Assembly (NCBI GenBank): GCA_965153355.1
Contig: OZ231126.1
Location: forward strand, 29,078,001 to 29,142,000
Length of the DNA stretch: 64,000 bases
Source: Flaccisagitta enflata
Taxonomy: Eukaryota; Chaetognatha; Sagittoidea; Aphragmophora
Reading direction: 5' to 3'
The notes under the pieces were generated by a model. That model had not been told where the DNA came from. It did not search any database and saw only the letters and a program-made list of their open reading frames with translations. Of this stretch, positions 45,754 through 62,807 are shown one piece after another (the stretch's first letter is position 1; each line of letters begins with the position of its first letter). The position numbers and the translations under genes were made by a program.

Positions 45754-46742
45754 CACTTTTTTAAATAAGAGACCAGTTTATAAGAGGCATGAGGCTGAGA
45801 TTTGCCAAAATTTTAAGGACAAAATAAGAGAATGCCCAGTATGAGATTCAATTTTGGAAGTTTCTTAAAAAAGATTTTTTGAGTCTCTTGATAAAACAAA
45901 CAACAATTATTCAACTTAAAAAAAAAAAATAGTATTTTTTCCCCAAAAAGATTTTTTCTTTTTTGATTTGGTTTGTCACTTTAAGCAAGATATTTGAAGT
46001 TATTTAGTAATGAACAAGTTTTTTACTAAAGACACATAGAACATTACTAAATAGTTAGATATTGACCTCAGATCCTAAATCTAAGTCCTTGTGAATTTTC
46101 ATATTTCTCTTTTATATGTGGCCGGTGCGAAGGTAGTAACGGCATGAGCTCTAGCTTGAACTAATCTGCTTGAATTTGTTCCTGAAAGATACCTTGGCAT
46201 GTACACATAACTCTGTTGATCTCATTGACCAAAATTTTGAACTTCTTAGGGGCCCCTAAGGGCCCCAAAAAGCCCTTAATGAGGATTTTTTTTTTTGAAA
46301 AAAAAGGGGGGTTCATTTGATAGGAAATTGCTTGATTCGCCTAGATCCAAAATCTTGTAATTTCACTTTTTTCAAAATAATTTAGAAAATTTTTGTGTCG
46401 GCCATATTTCAAAAGAAAGTTTAAAGATTCTCCTAGAATTTTTTTAGTTTGATATGGTTCAAACAAATGCTCATAACTTCTAAAGTATTTGAGCCAGAAC
46501 CTTGAAATTTGAAACATGCATTATTGAAAGCGCTGAGCAGGTCCATGCAAAAGATTGAGCTACTGACTGACCTAGGAAAATTTTCGAGTCTAAGTCTAAA
46601 ATAGTGTATTTATATTTTTTTTCGAAATTTTACATGTTGAAAAAAAAAAGAACAATTTAAGAGAATTTGAGCCTCAAAACAGCAAAAAACTGGAGAATAT
46701 CCAGGCTGAGTTGAAAAATGTTGTCTCTTATTAAAAAAAAGT
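45754..46742. mobile_element. TA-flanked inverted-repeat element (~0.99 kb)
   Basis: Left end CACTTTTTTAAATAAGAGACC, right end GTCTCTTATTAAAAAAAAGTG, with TA on each side. No transposase ORF. Parts match 13290-13680 in reverse orientation and the left part of the element at 19358-19899, so this looks like one family. Confidence 0.75.
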
Positions 46743-46791
46743 GTAATCTAATGGCGCCTAACATAAGCATAAAAAGTGAAACTGTACATCT

Positions 46792-49700
46792 TCAAGAAAC
46801 GATTTCAAAGACCGCGATGTGGCTGGGATGAGCACTGCCTTGCTTTTTATCGACAAAACCACCGAGACTCAACAGACAAACGCTGCTTCCACAACGCATC
46901 TCGACAGTTTCGTGCAGGAGCAGTCCTCCATCGGCCCCGCCAAACTCGGTAGGCAGAGGCGCTTCGTCTCTCCATTCCGATTTGCCGACGTCGTAGATTT
47001 TGACTTTGTTGGAGATCTTCGATTCTGTGTCGGAGATCTTCCGATTGCCACCGACCAACATGATCTCGGTGTCCGTCGCGCGCGTGAGAGTATGGTTACT
47101 CAGCGGAGTTGACAGCCCCGTCTCGATTATTTCAGTCCACTCCAACGACTCGAGGTCGAGTACGAAGAAGTCGTTCAGGGGCTGATTGTTGATGCCTCCA
47201 TGGACGAAGAGTCTTTGGTCGAGGAGAGCGATGCCGAAGCCTGATCGAGGCGGGAGTCGCGCGCCGGACGTTGACACGCGAGTGAAGGAGATGTCTCTCG
47301 GGTCAAGACGGTAAATGTCGTTGGTAAAGTAGTACCTTGAAAGTTCCGACTTTTCCACGAAGTCTTCCTGCCTCAGTCTGTCCAATTGGCGCGTGAAACC
47401 CCCGATGAAGTGGACTTTTCCCTCAAAGGCGAATCCACGATGTTCGCGTCTCTCTGATGGAACTTCTCCCGTTGGATGAAGCCTTTGGAATTTCCCGGAA
47501 GTGGAGAGAGCGGAGAGGGCGTTGGTGAATTTGCCAATTCCGCTGTCACCGCCGAATAGGTACAGCTTTTGATTGCCACTTTGCCCTTCTACAACGGAGG
47601 CGGCGGCCATGGTTCCCGGATGAATGTCGCCCGTCACCTCCTTGACTTGCCATCTGCCAGCGATGTCTCCAAAGAGCTGACGCCTCAACGTCAGTGTGTG
47701 TACAGTGGATTTGGGAAGCGTGGAAAATCCACGATGCGGTTGCGCTTGACAGCCTCGTTGCTGGACCTGACTACCACCCCACACGATCAACTGATTGTTG
47801 AGGTTTTCAGCGATGAAGCCGATGCCACTTGGGAATCGAGGGTTTGACATTGATTGGAGATTCTTCCACTCTTTTTCGAGTAGGGGTGGAGATTCAAACA
47901 CATGCTGCTTGATAATCCTGATAGGTTGGCCTATAAGTGAGAAAAGAGACAGTCGCTCTCATTAGGTAATATTCAGGAAAACTAATGGGCATTATCCACA
48001 GGATTTTTGAAGAGGCTTAACGAACAGATAGACGGACGGACTGAGCAACTGCTAGACAAACCCACGCGAGGACGCCTCTATTCAGAGTAGCGACATCAAA
48101 CGGGCAGGAATCTAGGATGAAAATGTCTTAAAAAAAAAACAACAAAACGAAAAAACACCACTTCCAATTTATTTGGTCCTAAAAAGGGTGTAGAATAAGA
48201 ATATGATATTCCTTTTGGTCAAATACTGGCCGAAAGAATTAAAAACGGTTTTCTGTGCTAAAAAGTACTAATTATGCTTGAAAAACAGTGTTACTTAGGA
48301 TATTTTCATGATTTTTTTGCAGAATTGTTTAGTCGCAGTTCAGATTGATAATGTAATAAACTTTGAATGTATTGGGATATGCCTAAATGGCCAAAAAATG
48401 GCTTTACCCCGTGTTCAATCTCAAAGTGGGAAAAGTAAAAAGCTTACAATCCTAAACGCAACCAGTCAGTGATTTCATATTATTTTTCTCTTGTAGTGTT
48501 ATGTTTGACATTTTTTGTATAAAAATTTTATTGGTGTAGCCTTAATAGTTTGTCCACAACATCAATTTTAAGGTAAACAAGTATCTAAAGTTTGAGCTGA
48601 AAAACCCTCATTTCAATCATGATAGTTTTTCTTAATACTGCTCTAATTTCTAAACGGTTTGAGCTAAAAATACCAGATTGGTCTCAAATGAAGTATAATT
48701 TGAAAATGCTTACATTTGAGACCAATCTGGCACCTGTTATCAAGCCGTTTGAGAATTAAAGGCAAAATATTGAAAAACAGTGTCGATAAAAATATGCGTT
48801 TTTGAGCCTCAACTGTAAACACTTGTTTTACTTCAAATTGCTGTTCTGGACCAACCATTTAAGCTAGACCAATAAGATTTATACATAAAAAACGTCATAT
48901 ATACTAATACAAGACAAGAATGGTTTGAAATCACTGACCGGTTTTGTATAGGATTGTAGGCTTTTAACTTTTCTCACTTTGAGATTGAACACCCTGTAAA
49001 AAGCCAAAAATGGGGAAATAAGGCAAATTTAAAAAAAATTCACATATCAACCATTGGAAACCGTGTCCTGGGTAGAAAACATTGCAGATGTAAATTTTTT
49101 TTTCTTAATAGAACTACATGAGAAAGAAGTAAACAGGTCGCCCAAGGGCAATACATGGTCAGCGATATCCGTTGCCCTGCTTTGCATGGTTGAAAATTGG
49201 AATGAGAGGCAGGGCAGCGGCCCCGAAGGGGACGTAGTCCTGTAGAACACAGGGGACTTTCGTTCGTTCCTTTGTCCATCCATCCGTCCGCCCCCCCAGG
49301 CCCTCTAAAATCTGCCCTCTCAGGCCTGAAATCTACCCTCTCAGGCCTGAGAGGGCAGATTTTAGGCCTGAGAGGTCAGATTTCAGGCCTGAGAGGGCCT
49401 GGGGGGGACGAACGAACGGACAAACAAACGAACGAACGAAAGTCCCCTGTGTTCTACAGGACTACGTCCCCTTCGGGGCCGCTGCCCAAAAACGCAAAAC
49501 GGCATTTTGCAAATAAGATTCAATTTTACAAAAAATAGTATAAGGCCTCTTACGCATATTCCATATTCTAAAAAATACACTAGATTATCAATTTTTACCA
49601 GGACTATACAATTTTACAAAAAAAGAATAAAAAAGATGTTCAGAGCAATACTTTTTCAAGCTAAAATAGCATTTATAGCATTGATAAACGTTTCTAATTT

Positions 49701-52700
49701 TTTTTGGCCAGTATTTGACCAAAACAAATTTATAGCATACTCTGAATCTACACCCTTTTTAGACCCCCTGTGCAAGGTGTCTATCTTTTTTCTAAACCCT
49801 TAGAATTGAGATATTTTCAGTCTGGAAATCTGCCCGCAAACGTCAAAAGACCGACTAGAAGAAAAATAGTCAGACAGGGGACCGGGGGAACAGATCGATT
49901 GTTGTTCAATTACCTGTTGTTTTAAGCCGTTGTTGATGAGAGCCTGAAATGATAGGAAGGGAATAAAAAAATATCATTTTACCTATTAAGTTTGGGTTGA
50001 GTGGGGTAAAATGGGTCACCTGGGGTAAAATGGGTCACCCACTTTTTGTGAAAAACGTAAGGAAAATTTTGACGATTAGGATAATTAAAGAAGAATTATT
50101 GTGTCTAGTTTTTGATGAAAACAGAAATTTTGCAATGACTAATACTTGGGTTGAATTAAGTGGATGCCCCATTTTACCCCAGGTGACCTATTTTACCCCA
50201 CTACCCCCTACTGATTTGGAAAGATTTAAACTTCAACAGTGACCCATTTCTTTTCTTACTTTCTCTAAAGCTGTAGGGGTTGCGGATACAATCCCTGTAC
50301 TCGATGATCCATCTGGCCTCCAACATCTTTTCCACTTGCGCCAGTTCCTTGCATTTTACCTCTACTTCTGAAGGAGGTCTGTGATTCTTCGTCAGTTGGG
50401 CAACTGTCTCTTGGAGACGAGCTTTCTCGCGATCCCATTTCTTCAGGTCAGCCTTGAGTGATTTGAAGTTGGATTCTGTTTTCTCGATGATGCGTTGGAT
50501 TTGCTTGTGACTGCCGCTGAAGAACTCATCAACAATGGCATTGTACTCATTGACTGTGGAATTATCACTTGGATTTGCGCTGTCCAATGACTCTATGCCT
50601 ACTGTTCTACGTAGACCCTCCAAATTTCCGTGTATTTTCTGCTTGTGGGCTTTTATTTGTTCTTCATAAGCCTTGACGCACTGGGGAGGAAAGTTTTCGG
50701 TAAACTTCAATTCGAAATGCCTTGCGGAAATCCATAACAAATCCTGGGGTGTGCTTCAAGATCATCTGCAGCAGCTCGTTACTGGAGGGCAGGCGACCGT
50801 ACTTTTGCTGCAGTAGCTCCTCATACTGCCCAGCGTGGAAGATAAGATTCCGGCAGTACCGCAAGTATGCGTCAACACCATCTGAGTATTTTGAGCCTTT
50901 CAAAATTTCCGGGAAAACAAATGGCAGCTCCTTCCATTTTCCCTGTAACAACATGAAAAAGGAATCATTCAGTTCCTTCCTTATGGTTTTTCCTTTTTCG
51001 GAATCCCCTAGCTCAATGATAGCTTCATTGAGGGCTCCCAAACCTTGGATTTGTTGTTCAAAGCCGTCAAAGTAAGGGGCAGATTTGGCCTGATTAATAG
51101 TGATCCTATCTTCAGGACATGGTTGGGTCATGGTCCAGATGAGATTCTTGGCAAGTCCGTCAATCTCAGCGTTCAAAAGGTTTTCACGATCGTTGTTTCG
51201 CATTTTGTGAATGGTATCGTGATCATCTGAGCCCTTGAACAAGTGTTTGCCATTACCTAGCAGTTCAAACGTGACCAACGCGGTGGCATAGACGTCATGC
51301 GCTGCGTAATCATCGGCGGAAACATCTTTCAATCTTTTCCCGACACGGTTTGGATCTTGATAAAGCGGAGTCATGACACCGCCGGTGATTTTTACATGGT
51401 CATCTTCGTCCATCTGCTTCGCCGAGTCAAAGTCAGTAAACGTGATGGCGAAGCTTCCATCTCTCTTCTGTGGAACAACGATGATATTTTCTGGCTTGAT
51501 ATCACGATGGGAGATCATATTACTGACATCATCAGTTCTAGAATGGATGTATGTTACTCCATCAAAGATATCATGGATGATATCGTGAATATCTTTTGTA
51601 TGCAGCAGCCGCTGGCGCAATAGCTTCATCTCCTCTGTTGGTTGAATGATATCCCGTAGAGACCCCTCTCCTTTCTCTAAGAGGAGGGTGAATTCGCGGC
51701 TTGGACTGGATCTTTGATGCATTCCATGGACTTTGATGATGGAGGGGTGGTCGTGGAGACTTCGATGAATTTCAGCCTGTTCCTGTAATCTCCGGAGTGC
51801 CTCCCCATCCATTGCAGTGGTAATCTGATCACAAAGAATAAGAAAAATAAGATAACTTGTCATCCAAGGATCGCACATGGTCGGCGGTACTCATTGCCCT
51901 GCTTGGGGTGATTAATTGAGGCGGTGGAGCGGAAGCAATGCAACGATGTCTGGGAGAGCTAACGTAAAATTTCAAAGAACCTAAAAGAGGAAAACTAGAA
52001 ATCAGACTTGGGAGGGCTGATTTGAGGCCTCTCTGTCTTTCTGTCTCATTCGCTTTAAGGCGTCTGTACTCAATAGTCTGTCGAGGGGTGGATGTTTGGA
52101 AATTCACCTTTGTATCCTTCGTGACGTCGGTTCTTTATTCTCGCTACACTGCCTTGTTGTATCAGTTACATCAAACTGACAAATATTCTTGATAAACCCA
52201 CCTTTGCCACAGATTCGATTGGATTTCCCGCATCCTTAAGCATGGCCGGATACAAAGCGGTTGCAGAAGTAGAACCGATGCGATACTTGTCGATTCGGGA
52301 AGCTTCATTTCGATCAATGGAAACAGGGTACGACAAAGTGCGGGAGCGCGGGAGCATTGCTCCAAGGCAGCTTGCCACTTTGTAGGCAGAAGAGAGAGGG
52401 GAAAATAGGAAGAGGGGAAAAAAGTATTAGCAAAAAAAGCAGAAAAGAAAAAAAAGGTTCCATAAAGAGGCATAAAACCAAAAAAGTTCTGAGTCAGGAT
52501 AGTTTATTTGCCTTAAAAGTATTGAAAGTATTTGTTTTTGACAGTTTACTAATATACAACAAAAAAAACATGTATGAATTTTGTAAGCAGGAACCAGATG
52601 AAAAATTTTGCTCGTAGGCAGCAAAATAATTTGTCGGACCCTGAATGGAAACATCGAATAAAGAAAAATCGACGCCGGTTTTTATCAGTTTGGAATCTGA

Positions 52701-53966
52701 ACTTACGCGACGAAATGGCAGGGTAAAATGGGCCATGCTCGGATCAGATTGGCTGTAAACGTGTTAAGGTGTAGTATTGGGTCTGAAAAGGGAAAATTTT
52801 TCACGCCAATTACAGCATTTATTACTGACTAAATGCAGTCAAAAGGATATAAGCTTGAAGCGAAGCGAAGAGCGTAATTGTGTTGTGTCACTTAATGACA
52901 TTCGACTGGTTTCGAAACTAAAGAAGCCGCAAAATTCTGCTGGCATGGCGAAAGGAGGTCGGGCTTAATCATTAATTGTTTTCTTCAATTCGCATGCTTC
53001 ACGACTCTAAAAGCCTCCTATTGGTCGATCAGTCGGTTTGACCGAAAGTCTTCTCAAGACAATTTCGTGCATAAAATCATTTCTTTGGTCATTATAGTCG
53101 TGTGTCAACTTGAGAGTCATATGGTGAGCAGTTTTGTTATAGATTCTCAAAAGACATGTTTTTCACGACGTTTTATTTAATGGAAAACTAGTCATTGAGG
53201 GTTCACGAGGCCCTCTTCCAAACTCAGTTTGGAAATAGTGAGGGATATTGATCCACTTGTAATGTAATTTTTAGGTCATTTTCGTGATTTCTGAGCTCAT
53301 TTTAGTCATAGAGGTCATTTTAAATATTAATGTCATTTCAGTCAATTTAGTCAAGTATGTCAATTGATGATCTTGAATAGAAGATTTTAGACATTGGCAA
53401 TTGCAAAAAAAGATGAGAATAAAAAAGGTTTTCTTAAATTACTTGCTTGAATCGATTTTTTCTGTAATTCTTTTTTGTAAAACCATGATGCTTGCCTATT
53501 TCTTTTATTCATTCATTCATTCATTCATTCGTTCATTCATTCATTCATTCATTCATTCATTCATTCATTCATTCATTCATTCATTCATTCATTCATCCAT
53601 TCATTCATTCATCCATCAGCATTAAATTAGCTTGAGATTTTACCCAATCTACAGATGATTGACGGAAAAAGGGTATCGCGGACCTGCAATCTCTTCAACC
53701 CGGCTTTTTTTTCGGACACGGGCTCGACTTTTTCTCGATACAGTTTTATTATTGGCTCAGAGTCTGTTCGGTCGAAATACCACACTGCAGACAGCAAAGA
53801 CCGATATCATTTTGTTTTTGCTTCAATATGAAAAAAAATTCCGTCTACGCTAAGAACAAACTTTTGTCAAAAGACATTCCTCACACATTTGCTTACCGTC
53901 GTGCAAGCGGTCGTATTGATATTGCATGAAGCCAGGACGAATAGAGTTTGACGCCGGTTGATCCAT
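46792..53966 (-). CDS. Kinase - KEN endoribonuclease - coiled coil - kelch propeller protein (5 exons, one +1 frame change)
   Basis: Exons (minus): 53966-53897, 52377-52202, 51824-50260, 49943-49914, 47930-46792; phase fits at all four junctions. Numbering from Met 53966: glycine loop near 58-66, Lys82 in VAK, HRD 188-190 (HRDIKPEN), DFD 213-215 where DFG is usual, DVY near 259. From about 333 follows a KEN-type domain as in IRE1 and RNase L: YxDGVDAYLRYCRNLIFH with Arg407, Asn408 and His412 at the spacing of their catalytic residues. Such domains cleave RNA when kinase dimers form. Then a ~150-residue helical, charged region, a 30-base exon, and six kelch blades (VWGG, LFGG, FIGG, VHGG, LVGG, LSLGG) ending at TGA 46792. 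No signal peptide or membrane segment, so unlike IRE1 it should be soluble. The kinase-KEN frame ends at TGA 50664; the coiled-coil frame is open from about 50740. Total coding length is one base over a multiple of three. About 992 residues if joined. Confidence 0.82.
48390..49010. mobile_element. Inverted-repeat element (~0.6 kb)
   Basis: Left GTGTTCAATCTCAAAGTGGGAAAAG then AGCTTACAATCC; right end is the reverse complement with few changes. A second, inner inverted pair (ACCAGATTGGTCTCAAATG and its complement) lies at 48670-48735. Confidence 0.75.
49212..49487. mobile_element. Foldback element, GGGCAGCGG family
   Basis: 276 bp. GGGCAGCGGCCCCGAAGGGG at the left and its near-perfect complement at the right, then GTCCTGTAGAACACAGGGGACTTTCGTTCG inverted, then CAGGCCTGA repeats in the centre. 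The upstream word GGTCAGCGATATCCGTTGCCCTGC (49158) recurs near 31940, 41480 and 51887. Confidence 0.88.
49999..50210. mobile_element. MITE with GGGGTAAAATGGGTCA ends
   Basis: Left GTGGGGTAAAATGGGTCACC occurs twice in tandem and the right end is its reverse complement (GGTGACCTATTTTACCCCAC). It lies in the short intron between 50260 and 49943. Confidence 0.75.
51825..52201. other. Kinase-gene intron 2
   Basis: A partial copy of the GGTCAGCGGTACCCGTTGCCCTGC repeat lies at 51885-51945. Nothing else recognised. Confidence 0.5.
52378..53896. other. Kinase-gene intron 1
   Basis: Pyrimidine-rich acceptor (minus) next to 52378. An (ATTC)n array spans 53508-53615. GTCATTTT-type repeats lie at 53270-53350. 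No additional exon that fits by phase. Confidence 0.5.
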
Positions 53967-54902
53967 CCCAAGATCAAGTCGCCAGAGTCGTTCTCTTTAG
54001 TGCCAGTGCCGATGTTTTTGGAACTTGCTCGCCATTGTAAAGTAACCAAATAGAATTCGCTGCAAGTAAGTGATGTGATAAAAAAAACGATATTAAATTC
54101 TGCATAAGTGTATGGCGCGGAATCTCAAAGGGCCGTCGGCAACCAGTTTCAAGTCCGACACAGCTTCAAGCCCAACAGGCTTTATCGCTTGTTTATTCTT
54201 TTCAAATCCTAAACTATAATCTCATGCAAGAAATGGCAGCGTAATCTTTTACAAAAACACTCATTCTCTCTCATTCCTTCCCTGAATATCCTTGTTCTCC
54301 TCCTGTTTCCTTTTCTTACATTTTTTATTCATTCCATGCCTTCTTTTTCTACATGGGCTTAAGTCCAACAAGGGTATGAGTCCGACAAGCAGGGACGTCG
54401 GCCGACGTCCCTGACGTCCCTCCCCATACACCCATGAAATTCTGCAAAATTGGCAAAAATGCAACCAAGTAAAAAATGTCGCGACTCACAGATTCATGTT
54501 ATTAGCAAAGTTCTGCATTGTTTGATAAGTCCCACCATATACTTAGCATAAACAATAATTTCATTTCCTTATATTGCACCCCATCAATCCTAAGAATCGC
54601 CAGGACGATTTTTTGATAACTGTCTGTTTCTCTTCCGTTTTGTACAGTCCAGGAGTCAAGATTTAACCATTAAACAAATTTTCATTGGGCACTTTTGGAA
54701 AAAAAGCTAAAATTAACAACTTTACGTGTTATTTTACATACAGAATTAATCAGGCAAGTAGAAAATTTTTTTTGATAGAGTCCTTGAGTTCCTGATGGAA
54801 TTTCCTCTCATTTGATAGGCGACACTGTATATTTTGATGAAGAAATAAAATTTTCATTTTTATTTACTACCATTGAAAATTAGTAATGGTGCCTAAAAAA
54901 AG

Positions 54903-55087
54903 AACAAGGCCGGATACACGGCTACCGAAGTCGCGTGCGGGCGGGCAGGGGCCATATTTGAGGTCACTAGACAACGTGGGCAGGAGCAGTGAGGTCCAAG
55001 AAATGAAATCATAAAAAAAAGTAAAGTGTGACGGACCGACTGACCGACGGACAAAGCGGGTTGTAGAGTCGCGTGCACACGACTAAA
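54903..55087 (+). mobile_element. CGCGACTA-family short element
   Basis: CAAGGCCGGATACACGGCTACC at the left, GACGGACCGACTGACC in the middle and GAGTCGCGTGCACACGACTAA at the right. Confidence 0.78.
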
Positions 55088-55339
55088 AATTCTATTTCTT
55101 CACAAAGATATATGTAAGCCCCGGAAAACTGCTTCAAAGACATTGAGAAAGACTCTCGTGGAATGGCGTACAAACTCAAGACATTCTTCGTCCGGTCATT
55201 GAATCAATGATATTGTCTAATGGCATAGTCTCCTCATACAGTAACATTGCGATGACTGTGGATTGATTGGCCTTTGTGTGTTGATCTATTTGTTGTTTCT
55301 TTGTACTTCGCAGGTCTCTCTACCTGCCGGGTTCTTATA

Positions 55340-55854
55340 CAGTCAGCGGACAAAACACAATAGGTATATATATCACTCTGTTGGTTTTGATCCAGCCCAC
55401 TGATTTTAAACAGAATATTATAAATAACAACTGGTTGTTGAAATAACAACCGGCTGTTAAGTTACAAAGTTGGCAAAAATCTAACTTTCACCAAATCATT
55501 CATAATTCAGATGAAATTCTAAGATGTTTGATATGTCACAACATATACTTTTACATCAAAATAAAAAAAAAAAATATTATCGTTTAATCTAATTATAACG
55601 CAATGTTAAAAAGAATGTTTTTACAAAAAAATGTTTAGTGTGACATATCAAACTTCTCAGAATTTCATCAAGAGTATGAATCTGCAGGTCTCATTCTATT
55701 TAGGAAAAATTGGATTTTTGCCAACTTTGTAACTTAACAGCCGGCTGTACTTTCAATAACCAATTATTATTTACAGCATTCTGTTCAACATCAGTGGGTT
55801 GGATCAAAACCAACAGAGTGATATATATACCTATTGTGTTTTGTCCGCTGACTG
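55340..55854. mobile_element. Tc1/mariner-type MITE (515 bp)
   Basis: TA at 55338-55339 and 55855-55856 flank CAGTCAGCGGACAAAACAC and its complement. The inverted repeat extends about 60 bp with one or two mismatches, and a second inverted pair (AACAGCCGGCTGT-like, GTTACAAAGTTGGCAAAAAT) follows inside. No transposase ORF. Confidence 0.88.
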
Positions 55855-56519
55855 TATAGTGGATTGAATACTAAAATAGGACGCTTCTAAGACTGGATGA
55901 CAACCGATCCGGTCGCCCATTGTGGTTAGATCCGTTAATAATCTAAACTAAAGTCTCTTCATGCGCAGTTGAAAAGCTATTCAGCTAGTTAACGCAGCTT
56001 ATGTGGATGGACTCTCGATTATGATGGTAGTTCGGTCCGACTGTTCTCCCTGGACCGTTCCGATGCCCGCGGCGTACAAATTGGATCATCTAGCGAGCTT
56101 TTGTAAGTCATGCAATATTTGACGGCTTACATATAGAGTGCGACCTATCAAATGAAAGGAAATCACATAAGAAATTCAAAAATGCCGTCAAAAAAGACCT
56201 ACCCAGTTAATACTGTATGCAAGATAAAATGAAGAATAGTTATTTATGGATTTTTTTCTAAATGTTTCCCGATGAAATATTTTTTAATGGTTGGATCTTG
56301 ATCACTGCACACCAGGACTGTACCAGACTGAAGAGAAACTTGGAATAATCCAAAAAACGTCCTTGCGGTTCTCAGGATCCATGGTGTGCATCTATTCCTA
56401 ATTGCCTAGGACAATAAAGAGTGAAATGTAAAACTATAAATGTTGAGGACGCTCTTTTTAAACAACTTTCTTTCAATTTTTTTCAGGTATCATTTGCAAC
56501 GTGAATCAATGAACCAGCA

Positions 56520-62304
<5,785 letters not shown>

Positions 62305-62730
62305 TTGTCTATGGAAACTGGAAAGGGCATTTCCTGCCTAGATATCAGACATGGGCAATGCATTTGTTTTTCATGAATATCTAAGAAAATCACCCTGTCG
62401 TTATTCTTGATTTATGATTCGTTTTTCATATTTTACTCTAAATGTATATACATATGAATTGAAACAAACAATCAAGTTATGTTTTTTTTCGGTACCAATA
62501 AAGGCAGCTCTCGCCGTTGGAAAAAAGTCGTAAGTGCGAGGTTTTGGAGTTTTTTGTGATTGTGTTTTGTCTGGTTGATTGCCTTTTTTTTTCCCAGGCA
62601 TCTTTTTGGTGTGTTCCACTCTCTACATGTGTTTCTCTGTTTGTTCTTTGTTTGCCCGTCTCTTTCTCTCTCTCTTTCTTTCTCCCATTCTCATTTTCTC
62701 TCTCCCATTCTCATTTTCTCTCTCCCCTTC

Positions 62731-62807
<77 letters not shown>

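Larger units (their letters stand above)
47931..49913. other. Last intron of the kinase-kelch gene: repeats
   Basis: Holds a partial GACGGACGG/GAGGACGCCTCT repeat (48010-48085), an inverted-repeat element at about 48390-49010 and a foldback element at 49212-49487. CACCCTTTTTAG words near 48187 and 49749 may be single ends of other elements. No exon seen. Confidence 0.55.
53967..56519. other. Divergent intergenic region between the kinase-kelch gene (-) and the RPTP gene (+)
   Basis: Would contain both 5' regions. An acceptor-like CTTACTTGCAG on the minus strand ends at 54067, so the exon with the kinase start codon probably begins at 54066 and an upstream non-coding exon is likely. Holds the elements at 54903-55087 and 55340-55854. 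No promoter motif called. Confidence 0.45.

Noticed and set aside
52202-52377. ALYPAMLKDAGNP read as the YPxAGxxNP motif of a DPP-IV propeller
   Set aside because: The segment ends in SVAK and joins the kinase exon in phase 0; it is the kinase N-lobe.
53897-54066. A minus-strand frame reading EFYLVTLQW and LGWINRRQTLF that resembles a DPP-IV propeller segment
   Set aside because: Its phase does not fit the next exon, while the overlapping frame starting at Met 53966 joins the kinase exon in phase. The likeness is short and probably chance.
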